A stretch of 64,000 bases of DNA from assembly GCA_018340805.1 (NCBI GenBank), contig JACMZG010001913.1:12620097-12684096 (forward strand), in the 5' to 3' direction. The notes below the pieces were generated by a model. The model was not told the DNA's origin. It saw only the letters and a list, made by a program, of their open reading frames with translations, and ran no database searches. Below, one piece after another: positions 28,301-38,132 of this stretch. The stretch's first letter is position 1. Each line of letters starts with the position of its first letter. The translations under genes were made by a program, and so were the position numbers. This DNA is from Microvelia longipes. Lineage: Eukaryota > Arthropoda > Insecta > Hemiptera > Veliidae.

Positions 28301-28592
28301 TCGGTAGTATCAAATGATATATGTTTTGCTTGCCATGCATGATGGCGGTAAGAGAGCACCGCTCGTCTCTGGTAAGTACTTCACATTATATTCTTCGGAA
28401 TTAATTGAAGGTCAGAGTGAGTTCAGGCTCTGTCGGCGCCCTGATGAGTTAGACGTAACGAAACAGAGTGGGACATGACATTATGTCGAGCCATCAATGA
28501 TGACGAATGTCGAATGATGGAACAGTTCCCAGATGTAGCATTGCATTTTGCTTGTTACATTCCTTGGTGTCTCTCGCACAATTATATTGTGT
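28292..28592 (+). mobile_element. Repeat family B, full unit with hammerhead ribozyme (retrozyme-like)
   Basis: Nearly one full unit, from GCAAAACTCGGTAGTATCAA to CGCACAATTATATTGTGTTA. It contains the hammerhead core at 28428-28468. It lies inside the former Tigger transposase gene. The copy at 33930-34332 shows the same sequence in partial tandem. Confidence 0.75.
28428..28468 (+). ncRNA. Candidate type III hammerhead ribozyme
   Basis: All core parts are in order: stem III 5' strand CTCTG (28428-28432), cleavage triplet GTC ending at 28434, GGCGCC (28435-28440), and core CTGATGA (28441-28447). Then stem II GTTA/TAAC closes loop GACG (28448-28459), followed by core GAAA (28460-28463) and stem III 3' strand CAGAG (28464-28468). 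Stem II and stem III are fully paired. Stem I is only the self-complementary GGCGCC, which is too short to fold on itself but could pair between two molecules. No transcript is shown here. Confidence 0.75.
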
Positions 28593-28740
28593 TAAATATT
28601 ATAACCTTCATCCATTTTAAATTTTTACATTTGAAAACAATTTTTTGTAGTATAACTATTTGTTAACCTAACATGAAAAGTTTAATCAGGCTCCCCCCCC
28701 CCTTTTTTTAAGGAACAATTTTATGTCCTACATATTGTTC
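28593..28740 (+). repeat. Repeat family C, copy 1
   Basis: About 145 bp (TTATAACCTTCATCCATTTT, AACCTAACATG, CCCCTTTTTTTAAGGA) repeated at 29903-30045. Confidence 0.65.
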
Positions 28741-29129
28741 ATTTCATTAAAACAAACCGATTGGAAAAAATCAAGTTTTACAACATAACATGTTCCAGAC
28801 GTTTTATCCACATAACAAGATTACTTAATTCAATCAACTTAATTTAAGTTAAGGTTAAACTTTGACCGAACCGAAAAATTAATCTGACAGCAAACTTTTA
28901 ATAAAATAAAGATGATATAAAAGTGTTAAGAATATAAAATTAAAAACAAATAAAATGTGCCCTTGAAATAATGAAAATAAAGTTGAATTCCAGGCAGACT
29001 CCACCCAGTCCTGGACCTTGAAACTGAGCACTAAGGGAAATACAGGATTTCGCATCTTTATTTAGCTTCTTACATTTTAATATCTTGACCATTTGTGTTT
29101 GATGCGCTTGGTAGGTTTTACTATCTACG
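28741..29129. other. Intergenic, nothing recognised
   Basis: Includes a 93-codon minus frame (28940-29221) that runs into MITE E and is not supported as a gene. Confidence 0.35.
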
Positions 29130-29520
29130 CTATAGAGATGTATTACTAGAGGAGCCCTATAGGTTGAATTTTGAAACAGTCGTAATGTAATATTATTCAA
29201 TGACATTGAATGATAATTCAATTTAATTTAATTTAATTAATTAAATGAAACTTAATTCGACTATTTAATAGATAAAGTAACCTGACCACCATCCACCGTC
29301 AATATAATCAAATAAACAGAACAAAATTACTGTAATTTATACTATAGAATGTTTAAAATATAAATTAAAATACAAACACAGCCAAAACAATTGATTTATT
29401 ATAACCTTAACTCATTCTTGGAGTAGGTTTTAATGAGGTTACACAAAGCCCCTGAGAGCCCCAAAGGCTTGTCAGTGTATTGAGATAGGCTGTGCCCTCT
29501 CTAGTAATATATATCTATGA
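29130..29520. mobile_element. MITE-like repeat family E, complete copy
   Basis: The ends TATAGAGATGTATTACTAGA and CTCTAGTAATATATATCTAT are inverted repeats. The internal ATGAGGTTACACAAAGCCCC block matches the 32-kb array in reverse orientation. About 390 bp, no coding frame. Confidence 0.7.
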
Positions 29521-29639
29521 TATCTAGGATAATTTCCTCTGAATATAGCCCTGGCTTAATAAAATAAAGATTTAAGTGAAAATACTTTGTTAGTGTGTCT
29601 TATATTTTTACGCTACGATAGTTGGTTAGTATTGATTAT

Positions 29640-29885
29640 TATTATTATAAATCCCGTTAAGAGCCATGCTGCCTATCATGGATATGGATAACCCCCTTGC
29701 GGAATCCACAAATCAAACTGTAATCTAAAGTTGGCGAAAATTTATTTGAACAATAATCTTATATAAACTAGAGCGTAAAACTGGGATGCGAACACCTGAC
29801 CTCCGTGGTGTCAAAGGACAGTTTAATAACTGACGCATTATCGATCTCGACCACAAAGGCGGCTGAACTAATAATGATTATTAGG
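29640..29885 (-). mobile_element. tRNA-derived SINE (family G), diverged copy
   Basis: Same layout as the 1-kb copy: minus-strand head with ACCTCCGTGGTGTCAAAGG, a worn B box (GGGATGCGAACACC on the plus strand), and a (TAA)n-type tail at 29637-29650. Confidence 0.7.
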
Positions 29886-29902
29886 GGTAATCGAACTAAA
29901 TG

Positions 29903-30045
29903 TTATAACCTTCATCCAGTTTATTTTTTTACATTTGAGAACTCTTTTTTGAGGTATAACTATTTGTTAACCTAACATGTAAGGTTTAACCAGGCTTACC
30001 CTCTCCCCACCCCTTTTTAAGGATCACTTTTATGTCCTAAATACC
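29903..30045 (+). repeat. Repeat family C, copy 2
   Basis: Matches 28593-28740. It runs directly into a family A segment. Confidence 0.6.
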
Positions 30046-30300
30046 CAGTGTATTTATGCTATAGAGTTGAAACTTTGTTCAAATTTCCGTCTATAGATGT
30101 AGTTGAGCTATGCAGAAAATATTTTTTATAACGTCAGTAACCTGCAGTAACAACTCATAAAAAGTTTGAAGAATCATAAAACGCGGAAAAATGTTGCGAT
30201 CAGATCGAGGTTGGAACGCATGTAGCCATGTATAATACTAATATATGTGTAAAGTTTCATCTCATAATCAGTACACAATTGTGTATTGTCGTATTTTTTG
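30046..30300 (+). repeat. Repeat family A, central segment
   Basis: AGTGTATTTATGCTATAGAG, AAAATATTTTTTATAACGTC and GCATGTAGCCATGTATAATA match the middle of the longer copies at 35.4 and 54.4 kb. The 5S-like part is absent. Confidence 0.7.
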
Positions 30301-30879
30301 TGAAATGTTTGTTTAAATTATCCGTTTAGGTTTCATTATTTTTGGGTTAAACCGGACAAATCCAAGTCTGTAGTAATAAGAGTCTGGTTCTATATTTAAA
30401 ATCCTGGTATAATCGAAGTATTTATCTATGAAATATTGAAAATTTGTTTAGCACCGATGGTCGTTCTATTAATTTTTAACTCATTTATCACAAATTAACT
30501 AACAATAAAGAAATAAAAGAAGAATTTTTATCCTATGATAAAAAGAATGTTTATCACCCTTTCTTTTTCCCGCCATTGGTTTAGCCAACCTTACAAATAT
30601 CTCTTTGAATTGCTATTAGGACAACATGCGAAATTGTTAAATTTCAAATAATCCAATTATTTTTCCGAGTATTAAAAATATTTACTGTTCCAATTTTGAA
30701 AAGGTAGTAATGTCGTCATAAAAAATCTTGAAAGTACAACTAAGCCTAAAGATTGATTTTTACTCCAAGTTTCAACTGTCTCGCACGAATAAAGGTGCTA
30801 TGCTCAACACACTCATACAGATAGAATACTTGGTGATCTCCACTTGGTATTCAAAGACAATATCATTGCCTATTTTATA
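30301..30879. other. Intergenic, nothing recognised
   Basis: AT-rich, no repeats matched within the window. Confidence 0.35.
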
Positions 30880-31140
30880 AGGTCTCCTCGAGAAGACCTT
30901 AAGAGCTTTTTAAGGGATCCTTAAGACCTCCCTAAAGGCCCCTTAAGGAAGCCTTTAAGGCTTTTTAAAGGATATTCAAGGGCCCCTTAAGGAGGCTTTT
31001 AGGGTTTTAAGAGATATTCTAGGACTCCCTAAGGTCTGCTTAAGAAGACTTTTAGGGCTTCTTAAGAGATTCTTAAGGTCTTCTTAAGGATTTCGTAAGG
31101 AATAGGTAAGGAAAATGTCCTTGAAAAAGGACCTTAAAAT
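30880..31140. repeat. CTTAAGG-rich dyad tract
   Basis: About 260 bp dominated by variants of CCTTAAGG, TTTAGGGCTTCTTAAG and AAGACTT. Nearly every 15-25 bp contains a small palindrome, so single strands could fold extensively. No clear fixed period. Confidence 0.7.
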
Positions 31141-31989
31141 ATACAAAGAGGATAATTCAAGTGAAATCTCGTTTACAGATTCTTAGAGCAAACATAATAC
31201 TTGCGGTATAAATAAATGAAAATTAAAAGTGCAAAAATGTTAATTACTTTTACTTTCTCATTCATAGCATAAATGCGCATATTTTTCCTTAATTACTAGA
31301 TAATTTTTAGCGAATTTAAATGAGATAATGATACTTACTTTTTAGTCACAAGGTTTATTGAGCAAATACAAATTTTTAAAAGAAATTACTTATAAATTAT
31401 GATTAAGCTCTAAGGTCATTTTTACTTAGTCTATTTCTTATCATCTTAGGTTATTCTTACAAAGTCTTGCTAAGTCATACCTTTAGGATAAATAGACTTC
31501 AAAATGAGATTAAGGATGAATAGCTTAATAACTTATAATTTAAAGTATTCTAGATATAATTTTGGAATTTGAATACGCTAAGACACAATGCTTAGCATCA
31601 AAAGATTAAAAATATCTGTAGCAATTTTAACTATCATTTACAGTGTGATCTTGATCTTAATATCATCTGTCAATCCTGTCAGTTCTCAGTCATTAAAACC
31701 GTACACTGTCGCGTCATTAAGTCTTTTAGTGACATTGAAATGTGAAATATGTCTTGTACTTCGCATCATTTTGTCGAAATTGATAATTTATAGTATGACT
31801 TGTAGTATTTATAGGATGAACTAGGAAGTTGAGTTAAATTGACATAAACAATAGTGAAGTGAGTTCTCTCCTTCCTTACTATTGTGCTATAATGTGTTTT
31901 AATTCCTCTGCATAGCTCTAATATACACCATTTAAAATCCGCTTCATCTATCGTAGCTAAAGTACAATAGATAGTCTTAGTGTGCATTG
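31141..31989. other. Intergenic, unsupported small frames
   Basis: A 78-codon hydrophobic frame (31588-31824) and an overlapping minus frame (31766-31987) have no recognisable motif and no context. I do not call them genes. Confidence 0.35.
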
Positions 31990-32720
31990 TCCATAGAGAT
32001 ATATATTATATATCTGAGATATATATTGAGATAGGCTGTGCCCCCATACCTATCTCAATACATTAAGAGGCCTGAAACATCTTTTTGGGACTCTCAGGGG
32101 CTCTGTGTAACCTGAATGAAATCTTCTTGAAGAGTGAGTTAAGGTCATAGAGATATATAGTAGAGAAGGCATAGCCTATCTCAATACATTGATAGGCCTG
32201 AAACATCTTTTTGGGACTCTCAGTGGCTCTGTATAACCTCAATGAAACCTCCTTGAAGAGTGAGTTAAGGTCATAGAGATATATAGTAGAGAAGGCATAG
32301 CCTATCTCAATACATTGATAGGCCTGAAACATCTTTTTGGGACTCTCAGGGGCTCTGTATAACCTCAATGAAACCTCCTTGAAGAGTGAGTTAAGGTCAT
32401 AGAGATATATAGTAGAGAAGGCATAGCCTATCTCAATACATTGATAGGCCTGAAACATCTTTTTGGGACTCTCAGGGGCTCTGTATAACCTCAATGAAAC
32501 CTCCTTGAAGAGTGAGTTAAGGTCATAGAGATATACAGTAAAGGAAGCATAGCCTATCTCAATACATTGATAGGCCTGAAACATCTTTTTGGGACTCTCA
32601 GTGGCTCTGTATAACCTCAATGAAACCTCCTTGAAGAATGAGTTAAGGTCATAGAGATATATAGTAGAGGAGGCATAGACTATCTCAATACATTGATAGG
32701 CCTGAAACATCTTTTTTTCA
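31990..32720 (-). repeat. MITE E with internal 126-bp tandem array
   Basis: CCTGAAACATCTTTTTGGGA recurs at 32071, 32197, 32323, 32449, 32575 and 32701, exactly 126 bp apart. Each unit contains TAGAGATATATAGTAGAGAA and the E block TAACCTCAATGAAACCTCC. Because 126 is a multiple of three and one minus frame lacks stops, a 215-codon frame with a 42-residue repeat appears (32063-32710). I treat it as a by-product of the array. Confidence 0.85.
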
Positions 32721-33024
32721 ACAAGGGGGGTTCAACACGGAGTTAAACCTCCTACCCAACACCGCGTGTGAAGGAAGTAATAGAATATGCTATATCAATG
32801 TAATAAACAACAGAATTTAAGAGAGACAAGACAAATTTTTAAATCCTAATTTCACAAAGCTAAATAAAACGTTATTAAAAAAATTCTCTAGAAAAGCTTA
32901 TGAAGAAATTAACCCAATTACACGTATCTTAATTACACCGTGCGATAAATATGGGTTAATTACCAAAGAATATGTAGCTCACTCCTTGCTTAGGAAATTA
33001 GGTCACAACCCAAAGGAAAATTAA
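32715..33024 (+). pseudogene. Unidentified decayed coding fragment
   Basis: One frame is open from about 32715 to 33021 except for a single TAA (32818-32820), and it ends at TAA 33022-33024. The peptide after the internal stop (about 67 codons) has ordinary protein composition, for example NPITRILITPCDKYGLITKE and AHSLLRKLGHNPKEN. There is no start codon, so it may be an exon or a transposon scrap. I do not recognise the family. Confidence 0.3.
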
Positions 33025-33174
33025 CCTAAACTCGACGAACAAAGGTTTGTTTAATGTAATTTTTTAGCATTTTTCATATTTAAAGATATTTTATGAAGAG
33101 ATTATTTTAATAAGTTAATTGATTCTTGTCTACAATAAATATGCATTAGCCATAGTGGTTAAAATTGTCAAGAG

Positions 33175-33700
33175 AGCAAATTTTTTTCTGGCATATTCAT
33201 TTTCAGCGAATCCAATGTGATAAGGAAAACTGTCGAGGTACCCCGTGGCTAATTTTTACTGTTCCTTATTTATACCCGATGGATATAGGTTAATTATTGT
33301 TTGCAAAAAAAATCCGAAACTGGAACGTCACCGGAATTATCCGTTTCAGGAATTTTTAAGACCTTCTGAGTGTTTGTTACAAAGTTGTCTGTCTTTATAT
33401 ATGTGTGTGTGTGTCTGTTATCATCGTAGCTCCTAGTTTATTTATACTAGAGCGTTGACACTTTGCACAAAAATCAGTCTACCGCTGCAGTTAATCGGAA
33501 AATTGTTTTTATTACGTCATTAACCTGCAATAATGACTCAGCAAAGATTTCGAAAAATAATGTGATCGGATTATGATTTCCCAAGCATGTAGCCATGTAT
33601 AAGACTAACATATGTGCTTAGTTTCATTTCATTATTATTAACATTAGTTCATTTTTTGTTAAATGGCAACTAACACATTTAAATGATTAACCATTATTAT
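33175..33700 (+). repeat. Repeat family A: 3' end joined directly to a 5' part
   Basis: 33192-33245 is a family A 3' end (GCGAATCCAATGTGATAAGG, GAGGTACCCCGTGGC). From about 33248 the family A 5' end begins (TTTTTACTGTTCCTTATTTA) and runs to about 33670. This tail-to-head junction suggests the family is or was tandem. Confidence 0.7.
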
Positions 33701-33929
33701 TTTTAATAAAAATTTTAAGACACAAGAAGGTAACAAGTAAAATAAAATATATTACTTTTCACTATTTGTGTATAACCTTTTATAACCTTATTTGAGACCT
33801 TTTATAACTCTAATTTTATAACCTTTGTTGAGAAACCTTTTTGTCGGAAGGTAATTTTGCCTCTAAATATAAGACCTGCGCAGTTAATGAAATAATTGTA
33901 AGCATGTGCAGTTTGTTTTGGTGTATGAT
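33701..33929. other. Intergenic with ATAACCTTTT words
   Basis: ATAACCTTTTATAACC-type words are repeated at 33770-33835. Otherwise unassigned. Confidence 0.4.
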
Positions 33930-34332
33930 ATGTAATGATGGAACATTTCCCAGCTGTAGCATTGCATTTTGCTTGTTACATTTTCTAGGTGTCTCTCGCA
34001 CAATTATATTGTGTCAACTGTTCATGTTTTGCAAAATTCGGTAGTATCAAATGATATATGTTTTGCTTGCCATGCATGATGGCGGTAGGAGAGCACCGCT
34101 CGTCTCTGGTAAATACTTCACATTATATTCTTCGGAATTAATTGAAGGTCAGAGTGAGTTCAGGCTCTGTCGGTGCCCTGATGAGTTAGACGTTACGAAA
34201 CAAAGTGGAACATGACATTATGTCGAGCCATCAATGATGACGAATGTCGAATAATGGAATAGTTCCCAGGTGTAGCATTGTATTTTGCTGGTTACATTTC
34301 CTAGGTGTCTCTCGCACAATTATATTGTGTTA
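33930..34332 (+). mobile_element. Repeat family B, 1.3 tandem units with hammerhead
   Basis: The block starting CCCAG(C/G)TGTAGCATTG occurs at 33949 and again at 34265, which is 316 bp apart. This gives a unit length of about 316 bp in head-to-tail order. The single complete unit holds a hammerhead core at 34165-34205. Short tandem arrays of hammerhead-bearing units are the genomic hallmark of animal retrozymes. Confidence 0.75.
34165..34205 (+). ncRNA. Candidate type III hammerhead ribozyme, second copy
   Basis: CTCTG (34165-34169), TC (cleavage after 34171), GGTGCC, CTGATGA (34178-34184), GTTA-GACG-TTAC (34185-34196), GAAA (34197-34200), CAAAG (34201-34205). The core is intact. Stem II has one T-T mismatch and stem III one C-A mismatch relative to the 28-kb copy, so activity is probably reduced. 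Confidence 0.65.
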
Positions 34333-35194
34333 ACAATAAATACTAAAACACCAAAGGAATTGTCTTAAAGGGGCCATAGCGGGCCTTATAGGCTCGCGCA
34401 GCGAGTCTCTAAGACAAGGTGATGCCTTGAATAATAATCAAACAGCAAATAATATGAAAGAACAAACAATGTGGCTGCGAAGTGGCCCGCAGAGGTAATA
34501 CCGCGTAGCAGCACCCAAGTCCTGTTTTGTGTTACGCTTTTATTTTGAATACCACATTTTAAGATTAGAGAAAAAAGGCCCGCTTTACTTGTTTATAGGT
34601 AGATTCAAAAAGTTAATTTTTGACCCTTTTGTAAATAAATATTTTTTGTCGTATTATTTAAAACTTTGTGAAATATACTGAGATTAAAGATATTTATGAC
34701 ACAAAGATAAATAAAATTTTGATATAAATAAATTTTAGACAAGTATTAAAAAAGCATAAAATACCTCTAATACCATCCTACCTAAAAACATATCCTACCT
34801 TAAAATAAATTAACAAAAACTTCCCTGTGTTTCTTTTACCTAAAATGACCAGGATAGCGGAATGAGTCCAATATCGTCTGCTAAATGAAAATGTCCCTCA
34901 TTATAATCTCTCTTTCAAACGTGTGTTTAGCTTTGACTTAATCTCCATGCAAAATACATTTCAAATAGAGTTTTCAAATAGAAAATTAGGTAAGTTTTTT
35001 TTAGAAAAACTCGTTCGAGTTTGAATATGGCTTTTGAATTAGCCTCGTGTTCAGACGACATTGAAAAAGGCGAATTATTTAAAATGAAAAAAAAAACTAA
35101 GATTTTTTGCTCATACATTTTATCGTCATTATAAGAACTAATTATGCTAACAAATATTGAAAATAAAACAAAATTTTTAATTTATACTTTATCT
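34333..35194. other. Intergenic, moderately GC-rich patch
   Basis: 34370-34540 is richer in GC (GGCCTTATAGGCTCGCGCAG, AGTGGCCCGCAGAGGTAATA) than its surroundings, but it has no long frame or RNA fold that I recognise. The rest is AT-rich. Confidence 0.35.
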
Positions 35195-35998
35195 CTTTTT
35201 ACTTTCCCTCATTTATACCGTAGGTATATAGGAAAAGTATTGTGTTTGCAAAAAAAATCCGAAACCGGGATGAAAACTGAATAATGCGTTTTAGGCGTTT
35301 TAAAAGCCTCCTGAGTGGTTCCACAAAGTTGTCTGTCTGTGTGTGTGTGTATTATCAACGTATCTCTTAGTGTATTTATGCTAGAGAGTTGTAACTTTGT
35401 ACAAAAACTATTCAACCGCTGTAGTTGTCCTATTCGGAAAATAATTTTTCTTATGACGTCATTAACCCGCAATAATAACCAAGCAAAAAATCCCCCGAAA
35501 AATCATAAAACGCGGAAAAATGATGGGATCGGATTGAGATTTCGCACGCATGTAGCCATGTATAAGGCTAAGTTTCATCTCATTATCAGCATTATTTAAA
35601 TTTTTATTAAATGACTTGTGTTCGTTTTTTAATAAATTGTAAAAAATCAGGAAGTGATTTAATGGTGTTTAAATTTGGTGTGTACATTTACGTAATAAAT
35701 AATTACACTAAGTTTCGATTCAATACGACAAGTATATCCATGATTTTGTGTGGATCATACAAATTAAGCAGCATGGAGCATGGTCAGTGCTGCATGGGTG
35801 ATCGCTGAGAATAAAACGGATGTATTTACTATCTAAGGACGAACGAAGCCGAAACATCCGGCAAGAAGTCCGAAGACATCTTGCAGTATATATTTGGTGA
35901 ATTCTAAGTTCTGAGGACGAGCGAAGGGAGTCCGAATCCGGAAGGATGAGCGTAGCGATGAGGAAAAGTTCCGAAGTACCCTGTACCGGATTATTTTT
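35195..35998 (+). repeat. Repeat family A, near full-length copy
   Basis: The 5' end carries a stem-loop (ACTTTCCCTCATTTATACC / GGTATATAGGAAAAGT, 35201-35240). It continues through a (GT)n stretch (35336-35351), the GACGTCATTAACCCGCAATA block, the 5S rRNA-like segment (35750-35815) and the GAGGACGAGCGAAG modules. It ends with AGTACCCTGTACCGGA. A worn second 5' end appears to follow at 35990-36035. Confidence 0.8.
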
Positions 35999-36035
35999 AC
36001 CGTATCTCTCTCTCTTTTATTTATGAAAAGTATAT

Positions 36036-36594
36036 TGTTTAACCTAATTGCATGGTCACGCTACAATATAATTAGATCAGTATTTTTTAGGTTTTTTTAT
36101 CTATACAAAGGTTTTGATGATTCTATACCAAATAGTTACACTGTGACTTAAAATAAAATAAACTTTTTTTTATTTTTTTTTTGTTTATTAATCTCATTTA
36201 AAAAATCCCTCAATTAGTTATTAAATCATAGATTGACATCAGTTAGTGATGTCTATAAAATTTTAAACAGTTCAACGAACTGATTTTGTTCTTAAGTTAT
36301 TGTTTTGTTATTATTATTCTTAAAGGAATTATTATTTTATAATAATAATAACACAAAAAAATAAAATATTTATTATAATTAAATGAATTAGATTTTTTAA
36401 AACTAGCATAAAATACGTAGCGCCTCATTGGCATTATGCATACTAAACCGGTACATCATTATTGTATTGATTGTCGATTGCATTAATAAAACGTCCTGGA
36501 TATTATTGGAAAGTTTTCATGAAGTTAAACATTATAGAATAAATGGAGTATGTTTTGCTATGGTTAATAATTCGCTTGATGTATTGAAAACACT
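36036..36594. other. Intergenic, nothing recognised
   Basis: AT-rich. The 94-codon frame at 36428-36712 runs into family A and is not supported. Confidence 0.35.
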
Positions 36595-37172
36595 CGAGTT
36601 CGGGGTACTTCGGAACTTTTCTCCATCACATCGGATTCGCTTCGCTCGTCCTCAGATAGTAATTTCATTCGTTTCATTCAGTTGGACTAATCCAGGCTTT
36701 CATCATGCTTGATGCTACTTAACTTTTATGATCCATCAAAAATCATAGATATACTTGTCATTTTGAAACGAAACTTGATGGAAACTTATTTATTACGTAA
36801 TTGTATACACTTTTACCAAATTTTAACTCAACTGGATCATTTGCCGGTTTTTACTGTTTTTGAAAAACGTACAGAAGTCATTTAACAAAAATTGAAATAA
36901 TGCTAATAATAAGATGAAACTAAACACATATTATAGTCTTATAATATGTGTTTAGACTGATTTGTTTGCGGTAGACTGATTTTTGTACAAAGTTTCAACT
37001 CTTCAGCATAAATACACGATGATAACAGACACACACACATATTCAGACAGACAAAATGTGTAACAATACTTTTGTGTCACCTATTCATGTTTTGCAAAAC
37101 TCGGTAGTATCAAATGATGTAAACAATACTTTTCCTATATACCTATGGTATAAATGAGAAAAGGTAATAATT
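36595..37172 (-). repeat. Repeat family A, near full-length copy with nested B scrap
   Basis: Reverse copy: 3' signature CGGGGTACTTCGGAACTTTT at 36601-36620, 5S-like segment at 36678-36735, and 5' stem-loop AATACTTTTCCTATATACCT / AGGTA...AAAAGGTA near 37124-37170. A 48-bp piece of family B (37074-37121) interrupts it, flanked by a 12-bp duplication aacaatactttt (37062-37073, 37122-37133). Confidence 0.75.
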
Positions 37173-38132
37173 AAAGGTTAATATAGTATATCTTCTATTT
37201 ATATTTGAGTAATTAATTTGTTTGTAAATAATAATTTCTTAAATACGCTATAATAAAATAAAAAGGGCGTACCTCGAATCTTTTCCGCTTCTCTAGACAT
37301 TAGTTATGAAAAATGCCAAATTTATGATTTAAGTATATCTTTGGACTTACTTTTTTTCACGTCTTCAATGATATCAATTTCAATCCCAGTGGTCTCCCAT
37401 CCACCTTCTGACTTCGCTTGATGCAACTTAACAAAAAAGATCAGACCGTATTAAAATTCAAATTTGCATACCTGTATAGTATACAGGGTGTACAATACAA
37501 AATTAAATTTGTTGCACTGTTTATTACCTCAAAAAACTTAAATTTAACTTTTGTCCTGTTATCAGCCACTAACCTACAAGGTTCAAGTTCGTTATTTTTC
37601 TGTTTTGTCGACTGACCCTAATAAATTCGCGGATTGTGGTTTGAATATTACCGCTAATTAATTGAAAAGCGTAGGATTTGCATTTGTTTGGAGTCATTTG
37701 TACACGTACCTCAGGGGGTACGCCAAAAAATTAAACTATATTAACACATATTATAGTTATAGTTATCTTATATATAAATAAGAATAAAATATTAAAATAT
37801 ATAAAACATATTGGAAAAAAGTGCAAAGGGATCAAAGAAGATGATAAGAAGGTGATTTAATAGATACTTTACTTTTAAATCTATTTAGTCTTTACTTTAC
37901 TGTCGTGTGCGATTATTTTCCACCTACGTAATGTATTGGTCTACTGTAAGAGGTACTCAAACAACAAAGTCTGGAGACCCCTGATAAGGTCTATTAGATT
38001 GATTTCATCAAACTTATAAATCAATTAGCACATGAAGTAATTCATGTACCATGAATTAGCATGTAATCAAATTGATTAAAAGGGTATATTTTTAAAGGGA
38101 GGACGGTACCAAATCAATTTTAGAAACGCCGA
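37173..38132. other. Intergenic, nothing recognised
   Basis: AT-rich. The 65-codon frame at 37418-37615 has no recognisable motif. Confidence 0.35.

Noticed and set aside
28026..28340. 104-codon minus frame
   Set aside because: Antisense shadow of the Tigger-like transposase fragment.
28413..28600. Type I reading of the hammerhead using GGCTC (28426-28430) with GAGCC (28478-28482)
   Set aside because: It leaves ten unpaired bases next to the core, whereas the type III reading pairs stem III perfectly; I keep the second.
31588..31824. 78-codon hydrophobic frame as a small membrane protein
   Set aside because: No conserved motif, AT-driven composition, no promoter or splice context.
32063..32710. 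215-codon frame with 42-residue repeats
   Set aside because: A 126-bp DNA tandem array inside a MITE explains it; units vary at the DNA level without visible protein constraint.
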